Source: SZUA-186 sp039714155 (lineage in GTDB: Bacteria > Pseudomonadota > Gammaproteobacteria > UBA9214). Taken from it: a stretch of DNA of 34,072 bases. The first letter of the stretch is position 1, and the number at the start of each line of letters is the position of its first letter. The notes under the pieces were generated by a model, which was not told where the DNA came from, made no database searches, and worked only from the letters and a program-made list of their open reading frames with translations. Where the stretch lies: assembly GCA_039714155.1 (NCBI GenBank), contig JBDLJX010000021.1:1-34072 (forward strand), written 5' to 3'. The position numbers were made by a program, and so were the translations under genes. Shown one piece after another: positions 14,866 through 22,742 of the stretch.

Positions 14866-16094
14866 TGAAACCGGCAATCCAGTTCAGCGAAATCGATGGT
14901 GGCATGCGCTTCTACGCACTGCTGGGGTTCATTGCTCTGTTTGTGCTGGCCGGTCTCGGCGCTGCGTACTATATGGAACACAATGGCCATTGGGTCACCG
15001 GCATGAGCAACCAGGTCGTCTGGGGCACCCCGCATGTATTTGCCGTGTTCCTGATCGTCGCCGCCTCGGGTGCGCTCAACGTTGCCTCGATCAGTTCCGT
15101 GTTCGGCAAGACACCCTACAAACCGCTGGCGCGGCTGTCAGGACTGCTGGCGATCTGCCTGCTGGTCGGCGGCCTTGCCGTCCTGGTGCTTGATCTCGGC
15201 AGACCGGACCGCCTGATCGTTGCCATGACTTATTACAACTTCAAGTCCATCTTTGCCTGGAATATCTTTCTGTATGTCGGCTTTATGGCCGTCGTTGCCA
15301 TCTACCTGTGGATGATGATGGAACGCAAAATGAACCGCTTCACCAAACCGGCAGGCTTCCTTGCCTTTGTCTGGCGACTGATTCTTACTACCGGTACCGG
15401 TTCCATCTTCGGCTTCCTGGTGGCGCGCCAGGCCTATGATGCCGCGCTCATGGCACCAATGTTTGTCATCATGTCGTTCTCATTCGGCCTCGCCATTTTC
15501 ATCCTGGTACTCATGGCCGCCTGCAAGTGGTCCGACCGCCCGCTCGGCGATGTCATACTGCTGCGGCTGAAAAACCTGCTGGGTGTCTTCGTTGGCGCCG
15601 TGCTGTACTTTGTCATCGTCTATCACCTGACCAACCTGTATATCACCGAGCATCACGGTTTCGAACGCTTTATCCTGCTTGACGGCGGTATCTACACCGG
15701 CCTGTTCTGGATTGTCCAGATCGGACTCGGCAGCCTGCTGCCACTGGCCCTGCTATACCTCCCGTCGACCGGCAATTCGCGCGGCTGGATATCGATTGCA
15801 TCGCTGCTGGTCATTATCGGCGGACTCGCCCAGGTTTACATCATCATCATTGGCGGCCAGGCCTTTCCGCTGGAAATGTTCCCGGGCAAGGAAGTTACCA
15901 GTTCCTTCTTCGACGGTGGCATTGCCAGTTATTCACCAAGCCTGCCCGAGGTCGTGCTGGGTATCGGTGGTGTCGCCCTGGCACTGGCAGCCGTGTTCGT
16001 TGGCATCCGCGTATTGCGCTTTCTGCCGACCAGCCTTGCCGACGACCAGGTCGACCCGCACCACGCCGCTGCAACGACTGAAGCCGCAGCGTAA
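14865..16094 (+). CDS. dsrP: DsrP, NrfD-like membrane subunit
   Basis: The 409-residue polytopic protein of the NrfD/PsrC family has about ten hydrophobic segments and completes DsrMKJOP, probably as a second quinone-interacting subunit. I chose the ATG at 14865, which overlaps the dsrO stop as TGATG; the codon just before is TTG and gives no advantage. The conserved features seen are LARLSGLLAICLLVGGLAVLVLDLGRPDR (about 84-112) and YFVIVYHLTNLYI. A 226-bp gap with repeats follows, so the tightly packed part of the operon ends here. Confidence 0.95.
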   Translation: MKPAIQFSEIDGGMRFYALLGFIALFVLAGLGAAYYMEHNGHWVTGMSNQVVWGTPHVFAVFLIVAASGALNVASISSVFGKTPYKPLARLSGLLAICLLVGGLAVLVLDLGRPDRLIVAMTYYNFKSIFAWNIFLYVGFMAVVAIYLWMMMERKMNRFTKPAGFLAFVWRLILTTGTGSIFGFLVARQAYDAALMAPMFVIMSFSFGLAIFILVLMAACKWSDRPLGDVILLRLKNLLGVFVGAVLYFVIVYHLTNLYITEHHGFERFILLDGGIYTGLFWIVQIGLGSLLPLALLYLPSTGNSRGWISIASLLVIIGGLAQVYIIIIGGQAFPLEMFPGKEVTSSFFDGGIASYSPSLPEVVLGIGGVALALAAVFVGIRVLRFLPTSLADDQVDPHHAAATTEAAA

Positions 16095-16136
16095 CATACA
16101 GGCAATTCATCGCATTAATCACGAACATATTACGAA

Positions 16137-16220
16137 GTAGCCCGGGTGCAGGCCCGAAGGGCCGAAACCCGGGAAAACCCACCTCCATCCCCGGATTCCG
16201 CTACGCTCCATCCGGGCTAC
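16137..16220. repeat. REP-like palindromic repeat between dsrP and dsrN
   Basis: An 84-bp imperfect palindrome has perfect 9-bp ends (GTAGCCCGG and CCGGGCTAC) and an internal GGCCCGAAGGGCC hairpin. The right half (CCGGATTCCGCTACGCTCCATCCGGGCTAC, reported in two parts: 16191-16205 and 16206-16220) is a pattern widespread in intergenic DNA of proteobacteria. It could act as a transcription-attenuating or RNA-stabilising element between dsrP and dsrN. Confidence 0.7.
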
Positions 16221-16262
16221 CGATATATTCGGTATTTATGCATACCTCGGTCATACGATTGT

Positions 16263-16288
16263 CTCTGCGTCCTCCGCGTCTCTGCGGT
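16263..16288. repeat. short dispersed-repeat-like sequence
   Basis: CTCTGCGTCCTCCGCGTCTC followed by TGCGGT matches, from memory, a short sequence seen in many bacterial intergenic regions. Only one copy is visible in this window, 32 bases before dsrN, so the call is weak. Confidence 0.35.
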
Positions 16289-16320
16289 AAACATACTTCG
16301 TATCCACCGGCACCCTGCCC

Positions 16321-17685
16321 ATGTCCCGTCTGCTGATCTCCGCGGCCCACAAGTCTTCCGGCAAAACGACCATCACGCTGGGCCTGTGCGCAGCACTTGC
16401 TGAACGCGGCCTTGCTGTTCAGCCCTTCAAGAAAGGACCGGATTACATTGATCCGATGTGGCTCGGTCAGGCCTCGGGACGCCCCTGTCACAACCTTGAC
16501 TTCTACTGCATGTCACATGCGGAAATCCTGTCCACGATTGGTCAGTATTCCAGTGATGCCGATATCTCGCTGATCGAGGGTAACAAGGGACTGTACGACG
16601 GCCTCGACCTGGATGGCAGTAACAGTAATGCTGCCCTTGCCAAACTCACGCAGTCACCCGTGATACTGGTACTGGATGCGCGCGGCATGACCCGTGGCAT
16701 CGCCCCGCTGATACTGGGCTACCAGGCATTTGACCCGGAGATCACGATTGCCGGTGTTATTCTCAATCAACTGGGTGGCAGCCGTCATGAAGCCAAGCTG
16801 CGAGCCGTCATCGAACACTATACGGATGTTGCCGTACTTGGTGGCGTACACCGACATGCGCAACTGGAAATCATTGAACGTCACCTCGGCCTGATGCCAA
16901 GCTATGAGGAAGATGCCTCGATGTCGAGGATCGACGCCATCCGTGACATCATCAGCAGCGAGATCGATCTGGACCGCTTGTTACAGCTTGCTGACCGTCC
17001 GCCACTGCAATACGAAGAAATATTACCCGCAACGGTTACATCCGGAGACCGGGTCAGGGTTGGCATCGCCCGCGACACAGCCTTCGGTTTCTATTACCCC
17101 GATGACCTGATTGCCCTGCAGCAGGCCGGCGCAGAGCTTGTCACCATCAATACCCTGTCTGACACGGCATTGCCGGACATTGATGGACTGTTCATCGGCG
17201 GCGGCTTCCCGGAAATACAGATGCAGGCACTGGCAGGCAACCAGGCCCTGCGCCACCAGATCAAAGCCGCCATTGATAATGGCCTGCCAACCTACGCGGA
17301 ATGCGGCGGTCTCATGTACCTGTGCCGGAGCCTTGTCTGGCAGGGCCAGCAGCATGAGATGGTTGGCATCATACCTGCCGACTGCGTCATGCATGAACGC
17401 CCCCAGGGCCGCGGTTACGTGCGTCTCAGGGAAACATCGGCCATGCCATGGGGCGATATTCATACCGGCGAGATCGCTGCCCACGAATTCCATTATTCGG
17501 CCCTGGAGAATATTGCCGGGCCACTGACCTATGCCTATGACGTTGTGCGCGGCGCCGGTATCGATGGCAGCCACGACGGGATTGTCATCCAGAACCTGCT
17601 GGCCAGCTACACCCATATGCGAGACACCCGGCAAAACCACTGGGGCCGGCGCTTTGCGGATTTTGTCAGGCAGTACCGGCAATGA
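16321..17685 (+). CDS. dsrN: DsrN, siroheme/cobyrinate a,c-diamide synthase family amidase
   Basis: The 454-residue CbiA-family enzyme uses ATP and glutamine to amidate siroheme for DsrAB. The N-terminal P-loop-type ATPase motif is SAAHKSSGKTT (7-17). The central GGGFPE and catalytic C328 (YAECGGLMYL) with the HEFHYS histidine near the C-terminus define the class I-like glutamine amidotransferase domain. Without its dsr context the sequence could be called cobyrinate diamide synthase; no cobalamin genes are nearby, so siroheme amidation is the better reading. No strong ribosome site is seen before the ATG. Confidence 0.93.
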   Translation: MSRLLISAAHKSSGKTTITLGLCAALAERGLAVQPFKKGPDYIDPMWLGQASGRPCHNLDFYCMSHAEILSTIGQYSSDADISLIEGNKGLYDGLDLDGSNSNAALAKLTQSPVILVLDARGMTRGIAPLILGYQAFDPEITIAGVILNQLGGSRHEAKLRAVIEHYTDVAVLGGVHRHAQLEIIERHLGLMPSYEEDASMSRIDAIRDIISSEIDLDRLLQLADRPPLQYEEILPATVTSGDRVRVGIARDTAFGFYYPDDLIALQQAGAELVTINTLSDTALPDIDGLFIGGGFPEIQMQALAGNQALRHQIKAAIDNGLPTYAECGGLMYLCRSLVWQGQQHEMVGIIPADCVMHERPQGRGYVRLRETSAMPWGDIHTGEIAAHEFHYSALENIAGPLTYAYDVVRGAGIDGSHDGIVIQNLLASYTHMRDTRQNHWGRRFADFVRQYRQ

Positions 17686-17725
17686 GACAGACACACCACG
17701 ACAGTCTTATAATGGGGATATCTAA

Positions 17726-17886
17726 CCCGGAAAATTCATAAATCATGCCCAATCTCGCTGGTCTCTTGATTCCACAAGGAATATTTCCTCAGTCGGGCGT
17801 AATCACTGATACGCCACTCCTTCGTAAATTTCCTTGTGAAACCAATATACTGCGCGATCTTTGCGCAGATTTATGAAATTTCCGGG
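17726..17886. mobile_element. 161-bp MITE with CTAA target duplication
   Basis: Terminal inverted repeats of 18 bp with one mismatch (17726-17743 with 17869-17886, starting CCCGGAAA) are flanked by a 4-bp direct repeat CTAA (17722-17725 and 17887-17890). Internal symmetry includes a CTGCGC/GCGCAG hairpin (17850-17868), a GGCGT/ACGCC palindrome (17796-17815) and an imperfect TTCCACAAGGAA/TTTCCTTGTGAAA pair. It contains no gene. Ends beginning with CC and a 4-bp duplication resemble IS1380-family elements; that family link is inferred. It sits between dsrN and dsrR, and its right end is 14 bases before the dsrR ribosome site region and start. Confidence 0.85.
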
Positions 17887-17904
17887 CTAATTTGAGGAAA
17901 TCGC

Positions 17905-18222
17905 ATGATCAAGATCACACCGACCGCCGCCGAGCAGATACGCAATTCAGCCAGCCAGGGCCGGGTGGACAACATGGCCCTGCGCATTGCAGCCACCCGT
18001 AACCCGGACGGCAGCATTCACTATGGCATGGGCTTTGATGACAACCAGATGGATGGCGACTCCCACATCACCTCGGAAGGCGTCAAACTGGTGGTCTCTG
18101 AATCCAGCCTCGGGCTGCTGACAGGTATGACAGTGGACTACGTTGAACTGGAACCGGGCACACACCAGTTCATATTCATGAATCCGAACGACCCGAATTA
18201 CGCCCCGCCTGAAGCACAATAA
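17905..18222 (+). CDS. dsrR: DsrR, IscA-like protein without cysteines
   Basis: The 105-residue A-type scaffold homologue starts IKITPTAAEQIR and has the beta-rich core and a C-terminal FIFMNPNDPNY segment. The three cluster-binding cysteines of IscA are absent, and no cysteine is present at all. This is the known character of DsrR, which in A. vinosum affects Dsr protein levels after transcription rather than acting as a scaffold. GAGGAAA lies just upstream of the ATG, directly beside the MITE. It is followed by the sensor kinase gene after 16 bases. Confidence 0.93.
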   Translation: MIKITPTAAEQIRNSASQGRVDNMALRIAATRNPDGSIHYGMGFDDNQMDGDSHITSEGVKLVVSESSLGLLTGMTVDYVELEPGTHQFIFMNPNDPNYAPPEAQ

Positions 18223-18238
18223 GCGCCAGGAAACAGTA

Positions 18239-19807
18239 ATGTTGCGGAGTATCCCAGACAATTCGACCCTGTCCCGGCACCGCAACCCGACCCTGCGTGC
18301 CCGTCTGTTGATCCGGCTTGGCACACTGCTACTGGTCCTGTTCCTGCTGGCACTGATTGTAATCACCGGCCATACCGAAATACTTGATGCCGGTCAGCGG
18401 GCCATCGCAGCCACGCTGCTGGTGGTTGGCGGTGCTGCCCTGGTGTATTCCATCCTGGCGCTGGTGCAGACCAACCTGCTCGACCCGTTGGCCGATATTC
18501 GCCTCTGGGCACGCAAGGTCCGTGAAGGCCGCCACACCGACCCTGTTCCGACACCGCCCTGTGACGCCTTTGCCGAACTTGCCGATGACCTGGTCCGGAT
18601 AGCCGGCAGCACGCAGAGCGGCCAGCCGGCCGGCAGCCGCAACCACGGCTCGAACGGCGATCATGATAACGGCTCACTGCAAACGCTGTATGAAGTCGTG
18701 TCCAGCATCAATACCGCGCACAGCCTCGATGACCTGCTGACACGCTTCCTGTTTACCCTCAAACGTCTCACCCGGGCGGAGGCAGCCGTCATCTGGACTG
18801 CGCATAATCCCGGCAAGGTCGAACTGGCAGCAAGCAGCGGTATTAACGAGGCTCTGGTATTACCGGACCGGCTGGATATCCGTCGCTGCCTGTATGAGCG
18901 CGCCCTGACCGAGGGCAAGATCTGGGTCGATGAAACACTGGAAAAATGCGAAACAATTGCCGGCCAGCCATTCTTTGAAAAGAATGATATCGGCCTCGTG
19001 TCAGTGCCGATGCGCTACCGTGGCCGGATCATTGGCGTCATCAACCTGTTCCTCGACACTGGTATCATCAACCATCTGGATGTTTTAAAACCCCTGCTAA
19101 CCAGCATCGGCCATCACCTGAGTATTGCCATCGAGCGGTTTCGCAATGACGAGGAAAGCCGCCAGCACCTGCTGACCGAGGAACGTACCCGCATTGCCCA
19201 TGAACTGCATGACTCGCTGGCGCAGAGCCTGGCCAGCCTGCGTTACCAGGTCCGTGTACTGGATGAGACCCTGCACCAGGGTGATGAATCCACCACCTGG
19301 CAACAACTGGAGCGCATCGAGAACAGCCTCGACGAGGCCAATACCGAGCTGCGCGAACTGATTGCCAACTTCCGTGCCCCGGTATCGAAGCAGGGACTCA
19401 TCAGCGCTATCGAGCTGATGGTCAGCGGTTTCCGCAGTGAATCACACATCAAAACCTATCTGCAGAAGGAATGGGCCAAAGATCAACTGCCGAAGGATAC
19501 CGAGATACAGATCCTGCGTATTATTCAGGAGGCACTCTGGAACATTCGCAAGCACAGCCAGGCCAAGACGGTCCGTATCATGCTGAGCCATCAGCCGAAT
19601 GACCGCTATAACATCCTCATCGAGGACGATGGTATTGGCATCAGCAAGCAGGTCTACGGTTCACCTGGCGAGCATGTCGGCCTGACCATTATGCAGGAAC
19701 GGGCCCTGCGCTTTGGTGGCGAACTACGTATCGAGAGCGAACCCGGGGAAGGCACACGTGTCGTCCTTGCCTTTTCACAGCCGCAAGTTGAAGATCATAG
19801 CGTATGA
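18239..19807 (+). CDS. NarX-type sensor histidine kinase
   Basis: The 522-residue kinase has two N-terminal membrane helices (about 22-42 and 57-77) separated by only about 15 residues, then a HAMP-like linker, a GAF-like cytoplasmic domain (about 140-300), a HisKA_3 dimerisation domain with phosphoacceptor H324 (IAHELHDSLAQSL) and a HATPase domain (IRKHSQAK, EDDGIGI, HVGLTIMQERA). It lacks the large periplasmic nitrate-sensing domain of NarX, so the signal is probably cytoplasmic or membrane-borne. It follows dsrR by 16 bases and overlaps its regulator gene (ATGA). Its signal is unknown; location suggests sulfur or redox state. Confidence 0.92.
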   Translation: MLRSIPDNSTLSRHRNPTLRARLLIRLGTLLLVLFLLALIVITGHTEILDAGQRAIAATLLVVGGAALVYSILALVQTNLLDPLADIRLWARKVREGRHTDPVPTPPCDAFAELADDLVRIAGSTQSGQPAGSRNHGSNGDHDNGSLQTLYEVVSSINTAHSLDDLLTRFLFTLKRLTRAEAAVIWTAHNPGKVELAASSGINEALVLPDRLDIRRCLYERALTEGKIWVDETLEKCETIAGQPFFEKNDIGLVSVPMRYRGRIIGVINLFLDTGIINHLDVLKPLLTSIGHHLSIAIERFRNDEESRQHLLTEERTRIAHELHDSLAQSLASLRYQVRVLDETLHQGDESTTWQQLERIENSLDEANTELRELIANFRAPVSKQGLISAIELMVSGFRSESHIKTYLQKEWAKDQLPKDTEIQILRIIQEALWNIRKHSQAKTVRIMLSHQPNDRYNILIEDDGIGISKQVYGSPGEHVGLTIMQERALRFGGELRIESEPGEGTRVVLAFSQPQVEDHSV

Positions 19808-20478
19808 GCCTGAATATCATATTAATCGATGACCATACCCTGTTCCGCGAGGGTCTTGAGGGCCTGCTCGGGCGACGCAATATCAATGTGCTCGCTGCCG
19901 TCGGTGATGGCCGTGAAGGATTGCGGTTGGCAGCGGAACTGAACCCTGACGTCATTCTGCTGGACATGCGCATGCCGGAAATGGACGGTATGGAAGTGCT
20001 CAGACAGTTGCGCAAGAACGGCTTCAAAAACCCGGTCGCCATGCTCACTACCAGCAGTGATGAACGCGACCTGGTTGAATCATTGCGTAACGGTGCGCAG
20101 GGCTACCTGTTAAAGGATATGGAACCGGACCAGCTGGTGCTGGCATTGCGCGATATCGTTTCCGGCAAGACTGTTGTCGCACCGGACCTGGCGCCGGTAC
20201 TGGCCCGCGTGGTACAGGGTGACAGCATTGAACCGGCCGAAGAAAGCCCGTTTGCCAAGCTGACACCACGTGAAAACGAAATCCTTGCCCTGCTGGCCGA
20301 AGGCCAGAGTAACAAGGTCATCGCCCGCAATCTGGGCATTTCTGACGGCACTGTCAAACTGCACGTCAAGTCCATCCTGCGCAAGCTGGGCGTACACTCG
20401 CGTGTCGAGGCGGCCGTGATCGCAGTTGAACAGGGTCTGCGGGCCAACCGCGAAGGTGGCAGCGGCAGTGTCGGCTGA
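19804..20478 (+). CDS. NarL/FixJ-type response regulator
   Basis: The 224-residue protein has a receiver domain with acidic residues D9/D10, phosphorylation site D54 (ILLDMRMPEMDG) and K104, followed by a LuxR-type helix-turn-helix (about 153-205: LTPRENEILALLAEGQSNK, then NLGISDGTVKLHVK). It is translationally coupled to the kinase by an ATGA overlap, so the two are a cognate pair. Its targets cannot be read; the divergent dsrA upstream region with its inverted repeats is an obvious place to test. Confidence 0.94.
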   Translation: MSLNIILIDDHTLFREGLEGLLGRRNINVLAAVGDGREGLRLAAELNPDVILLDMRMPEMDGMEVLRQLRKNGFKNPVAMLTTSSDERDLVESLRNGAQGYLLKDMEPDQLVLALRDIVSGKTVVAPDLAPVLARVVQGDSIEPAEESPFAKLTPRENEILALLAEGQSNKVIARNLGISDGTVKLHVKSILRKLGVHSRVEAAVIAVEQGLRANREGGSGSVG

Positions 20479-20953
20479 TCAAGTGAAACGCTTTACTGAC
20501 CTGATCAGTGATTGCCTGCCACATATTACCGAAGAATTCCCCTGGGATATCGAGGAACGTCTCGGTACGGAGTCAGCGCCCCTGATCATCGATATTCGTG
20601 AACCCGGTGAATATGATGCCATGCATATTGAACATTCGTTGAGCGTACCGCGCGGCATCCTCGAGTCTGCCTGTGATTACGGCTACGAGGAAACCTTGCC
20701 GGAACTGGTGGCTGCCCGTAACCGTGACGTGGTGCTGGCATGCCGGTCCGGCAACCGTAGCGCACTCGCTGCCCATACCCTGCAACTCATGGGCTACAGG
20801 AAAGTGACATCGATGAAAACCGGCCTGCGCGGCTGGAACGATTATGAACTGGCACTGGTCGACAGGAACGGGCGGACGGTACCGGTTGAAGAAGCCGATG
20901 ATTTCTTTACAACGCGGCTGCGGCCCGAGCAGATGGAACCTGACAAGATATAG
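20468..20953 (+). CDS. rhodanese-domain sulfurtransferase
   Basis: The protein has 161 residues if it starts at the GTG at 20468, which overlaps the regulator gene by 11 bases; a GTG at 20483 just after that gene's stop is also possible. It is a single rhodanese domain (IIDIREPGEYDAMHIEHS) with an active-site cysteine in CRSGNR and a C-terminal extension ending in DDFFTTRLRPEQM. Rhodaneses pass sulfane sulfur to TusA and DsrE in sulfur oxidisers. Position in the same transcript as the two-component system fits a role in sulfur supply, or in sensing; both are inference. Confidence 0.88.
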   Translation: MSADQVKRFTDLISDCLPHITEEFPWDIEERLGTESAPLIIDIREPGEYDAMHIEHSLSVPRGILESACDYGYEETLPELVAARNRDVVLACRSGNRSALAAHTLQLMGYRKVTSMKTGLRGWNDYELALVDRNGRTVPVEEADDFFTTRLRPEQMEPDKI

Positions 20954-20972
20954 CCTGGGCTTAACGAATATA

Positions 20973-21017
20973 AAGCCCAACACATCGCGATGTTGGGCTT
21001 CGCAAGCTCAGCCCAAC
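20973..21017. repeat. REP-like hairpin pair after the rhodanese gene
   Basis: Two alternative stems share one arm: AAGCCCAACA with TGTTGGGCTT (20973-20982 with 20991-21000), and GTTGGGCT with AGCCCAAC (20992-20999 with 21010-21017). No T-run follows. The GTTGGGCTTCGCAAGCTCAG form is a common intergenic palindrome in proteobacteria. It may mark the end of the dsr transcript. Confidence 0.65.
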
Positions 21018-21075
21018 CTGCAAACTGATAACATCGGAGACAGAACCAACACGCTGAGTGTCAGTTTTTACTAAA

Positions 21076-21158
21076 TGGCCACGGAATCCACGAAAGGACA
21101 CGGAAAAATGTCTTTTAAGTCAGTTATTCTTCCGTGTTTTTTCGTGGATTCCGTGGCA
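21076..21158. repeat. long palindromic repeat (CCACGGAATCCACGAA family)
   Basis: An 83-bp imperfect inverted repeat has arms GCCACGGAATCCACGAAA (from 21078) and TTCGTGGATTCCGTGGCA (to 21157), with the inner arms ACACGGAA/TTCCGTGT. It lies between convergent genes (rhodanese + and S24-like -). A related single arm appears at 29690-29725, so this is a dispersed family. Confidence 0.75.
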
Positions 21159-21174
21159 ATAATATCTATCTTTT

Positions 21175-21507
21175 TCAGGTTGAAAAAGTACTAGTCGTGA
21201 CATAGTGCTTGCGATCGGAACGCCGGCGGCCTGCGCGTTGCGTGATAACTCCCTCGACGGCCACCAGATCCTGCATCTCGATATCATCATGGCCTTCCTG
21301 CAATGTCCTGAGGTAATAGACACCGTCACCGTAAACCAGCTGGCGGAGGACATATTCGTCGTCGTGGCGCGCCAGCACGAAACAGCCATCCGCTATCACG
21401 CCGGACGGATCAATAACAATGATACTGCCGTCCTTGAACTCGGGCGCCATGGTGTCACCAATGACCCGCAGCGCAAACAGTTCACCGCCACAATTACTTT
21501 CCTGCAT
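21175..21507 (-). CDS. S24/LexA-like domain protein without obvious catalytic dyad
   Basis: The 110-residue protein consists of only the C-terminal S24 (LexA/UmuD-like) beta-fold: ALRVIGDTMAPEFKDGSIIVIDP (12-34), then GCFVLARHDDEYVLRQL. The usual serine of GDSM is Thr19, and the lysine expected in the VKR-like segment is not present (YVLRQL). No DNA-binding domain precedes it. It is therefore unlikely to self-cleave in the LexA manner and may be a binding or regulatory relic. It lies between a palindromic repeat and the epimerase gene, with an 84-bp gap to the latter. The ATG lacks a well-placed ribosome site. Confidence 0.72.
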   Translation of the reverse strand: MQESNCGGELFALRVIGDTMAPEFKDGSIIVIDPSGVIADGCFVLARHDDEYVLRQLVYGDGVYYLRTLQEGHDDIEMQDLVAVEGVITQRAGRRRSDRKHYVTTSTFST

Positions 21508-21590
21508 CCTGATAACCCATGATATTCAACGAATAATTATTCTAACACAGTCGTTACACTACTTTTCTTGTGCTTTTTTCCAGTTCCTGC

Positions 21591-22598
21591 TCAGACCTGG
21601 TAATAATCCCGGTACCAGGCCACAAAGCGGGCAAGCCCGTCCTCGATTGACGTCTGCGGCCGGAAGCCGACATCCCGTTCGAGATCGGCAATGTCGGCAT
21701 AGGTCGCCGGTACATCACCTGCCTGCATGGGTAACATGTTTTTCTCGGCCTTCCTGTCGAGACAGTCTTCCAGCACTTCGATATAACGCATCAGCTCGAC
21801 GGACTGATTGTTGCCAATATTGTAAATCCGGTACGGCGCCGAACTGCTGGCTGCGTCCGGTGCATCACCCGACCAGTCCGGGTTCGGTTCCGGCACCCGG
21901 TCAAGCACACGCATCACGCCTTCGACAATATCATCGACATAGGTAAAGTCACGCTGGTGTTTACCGTGGTTGTACACATCGATGGGCTTGCCGGACAGGA
22001 TGTTCTGTGTGAATTTAAAATACGACATGTCCGGTCGGCCCCACGGTCCGTAGACAGTAAAGAAGCGCAGGCCGGTCGTTGGTATCCAGTAAAGATGGCT
22101 GTAGGTATGCGCCATCAGTTCATTGGCCTTCTTGCTGGCCGCATACAGGCTGACCGGATGATCGACATTGTCATGCACCGAGAACGGCATCCTGGTGTTT
22201 GATCCGTACACTGAACTGCTGGAGGCATATACCAGGTGTTCGGTACCGTGCTGCCGACAACCCTCAAGAATATTCGCAAACCCGACCAGATTGCTTTCCA
22301 CATAGGCCCGTGGATTCTCGAGTGAATAACGTACACCCACCTGCCCTGCCAGATTCACTACCCGGTCTGGCCGATGCTCGCTGAACACCGCATCGATTGC
22401 AGCGCTGTCCTCAAGGCTGGCGCGCACATCGGTAAACGCCGGGTTGTCGACAAGCCTGGCCAGCCGCGCCTGTTTCAGACCGACATCGTAATAGTCATTC
22501 AGGTTATCAATACCGATAACCTGGTCGCCACGTTCCAGCAAGCGCAGGCTCAGGGTCGAGCCGATAAAGCCGGCAGTGCCGGTAACAAGTACTTTCAT
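21591..22598 (-). CDS. UDP-glucuronate 4-epimerase-like SDR enzyme
   Basis: The 335-residue extended short-chain dehydrogenase has an N-terminal NAD-binding GTAGFIG motif (7-13), D31, a serine cluster at 126-129 and the Y152-xxx-K156 catalytic pair (YAASKKA). The RFFTVYGPWGRPDM and RDFTYVDDIVEGV segments are typical of UDP-glucuronate 4-epimerases (CapI/GAE type), which make UDP-galacturonate for capsule or LPS; UDP-glucose 4-epimerase is less likely. No polysaccharide genes are adjacent. Confidence 0.88.
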   Translation of the reverse strand: MKVLVTGTAGFIGSTLSLRLLERGDQVIGIDNLNDYYDVGLKQARLARLVDNPAFTDVRASLEDSAAIDAVFSEHRPDRVVNLAGQVGVRYSLENPRAYVESNLVGFANILEGCRQHGTEHLVYASSSSVYGSNTRMPFSVHDNVDHPVSLYAASKKANELMAHTYSHLYWIPTTGLRFFTVYGPWGRPDMSYFKFTQNILSGKPIDVYNHGKHQRDFTYVDDIVEGVMRVLDRVPEPNPDWSGDAPDAASSSAPYRIYNIGNNQSVELMRYIEVLEDCLDRKAEKNMLPMQAGDVPATYADIADLERDVGFRPQTSIEDGLARFVAWYRDYYQV

Positions 22599-22742
22599 GT
22601 CTGGTTACCTTTAATGGAAATACTGCCTTGCTGCAGCATCCAGTCGACACATGAAGGCCGGAATTCTAGCAGATCGGGGCATGGCTGTATTTCCCGGGCT
22701 CAAGGCAGACCGGACAGGACAGGGGGACAGGGAAACCGGGTA

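Noticed and set aside
14074..14877. 267-codon frame antisense to dsrO
   Set aside because: dsrO has all its cluster cysteines and a Tat signal; the antisense product is typical shadow sequence.
20973..21000. Intrinsic terminator after the rhodanese gene
   Set aside because: The stem is good, but no T-run follows on either strand; it is listed as a repeat instead.
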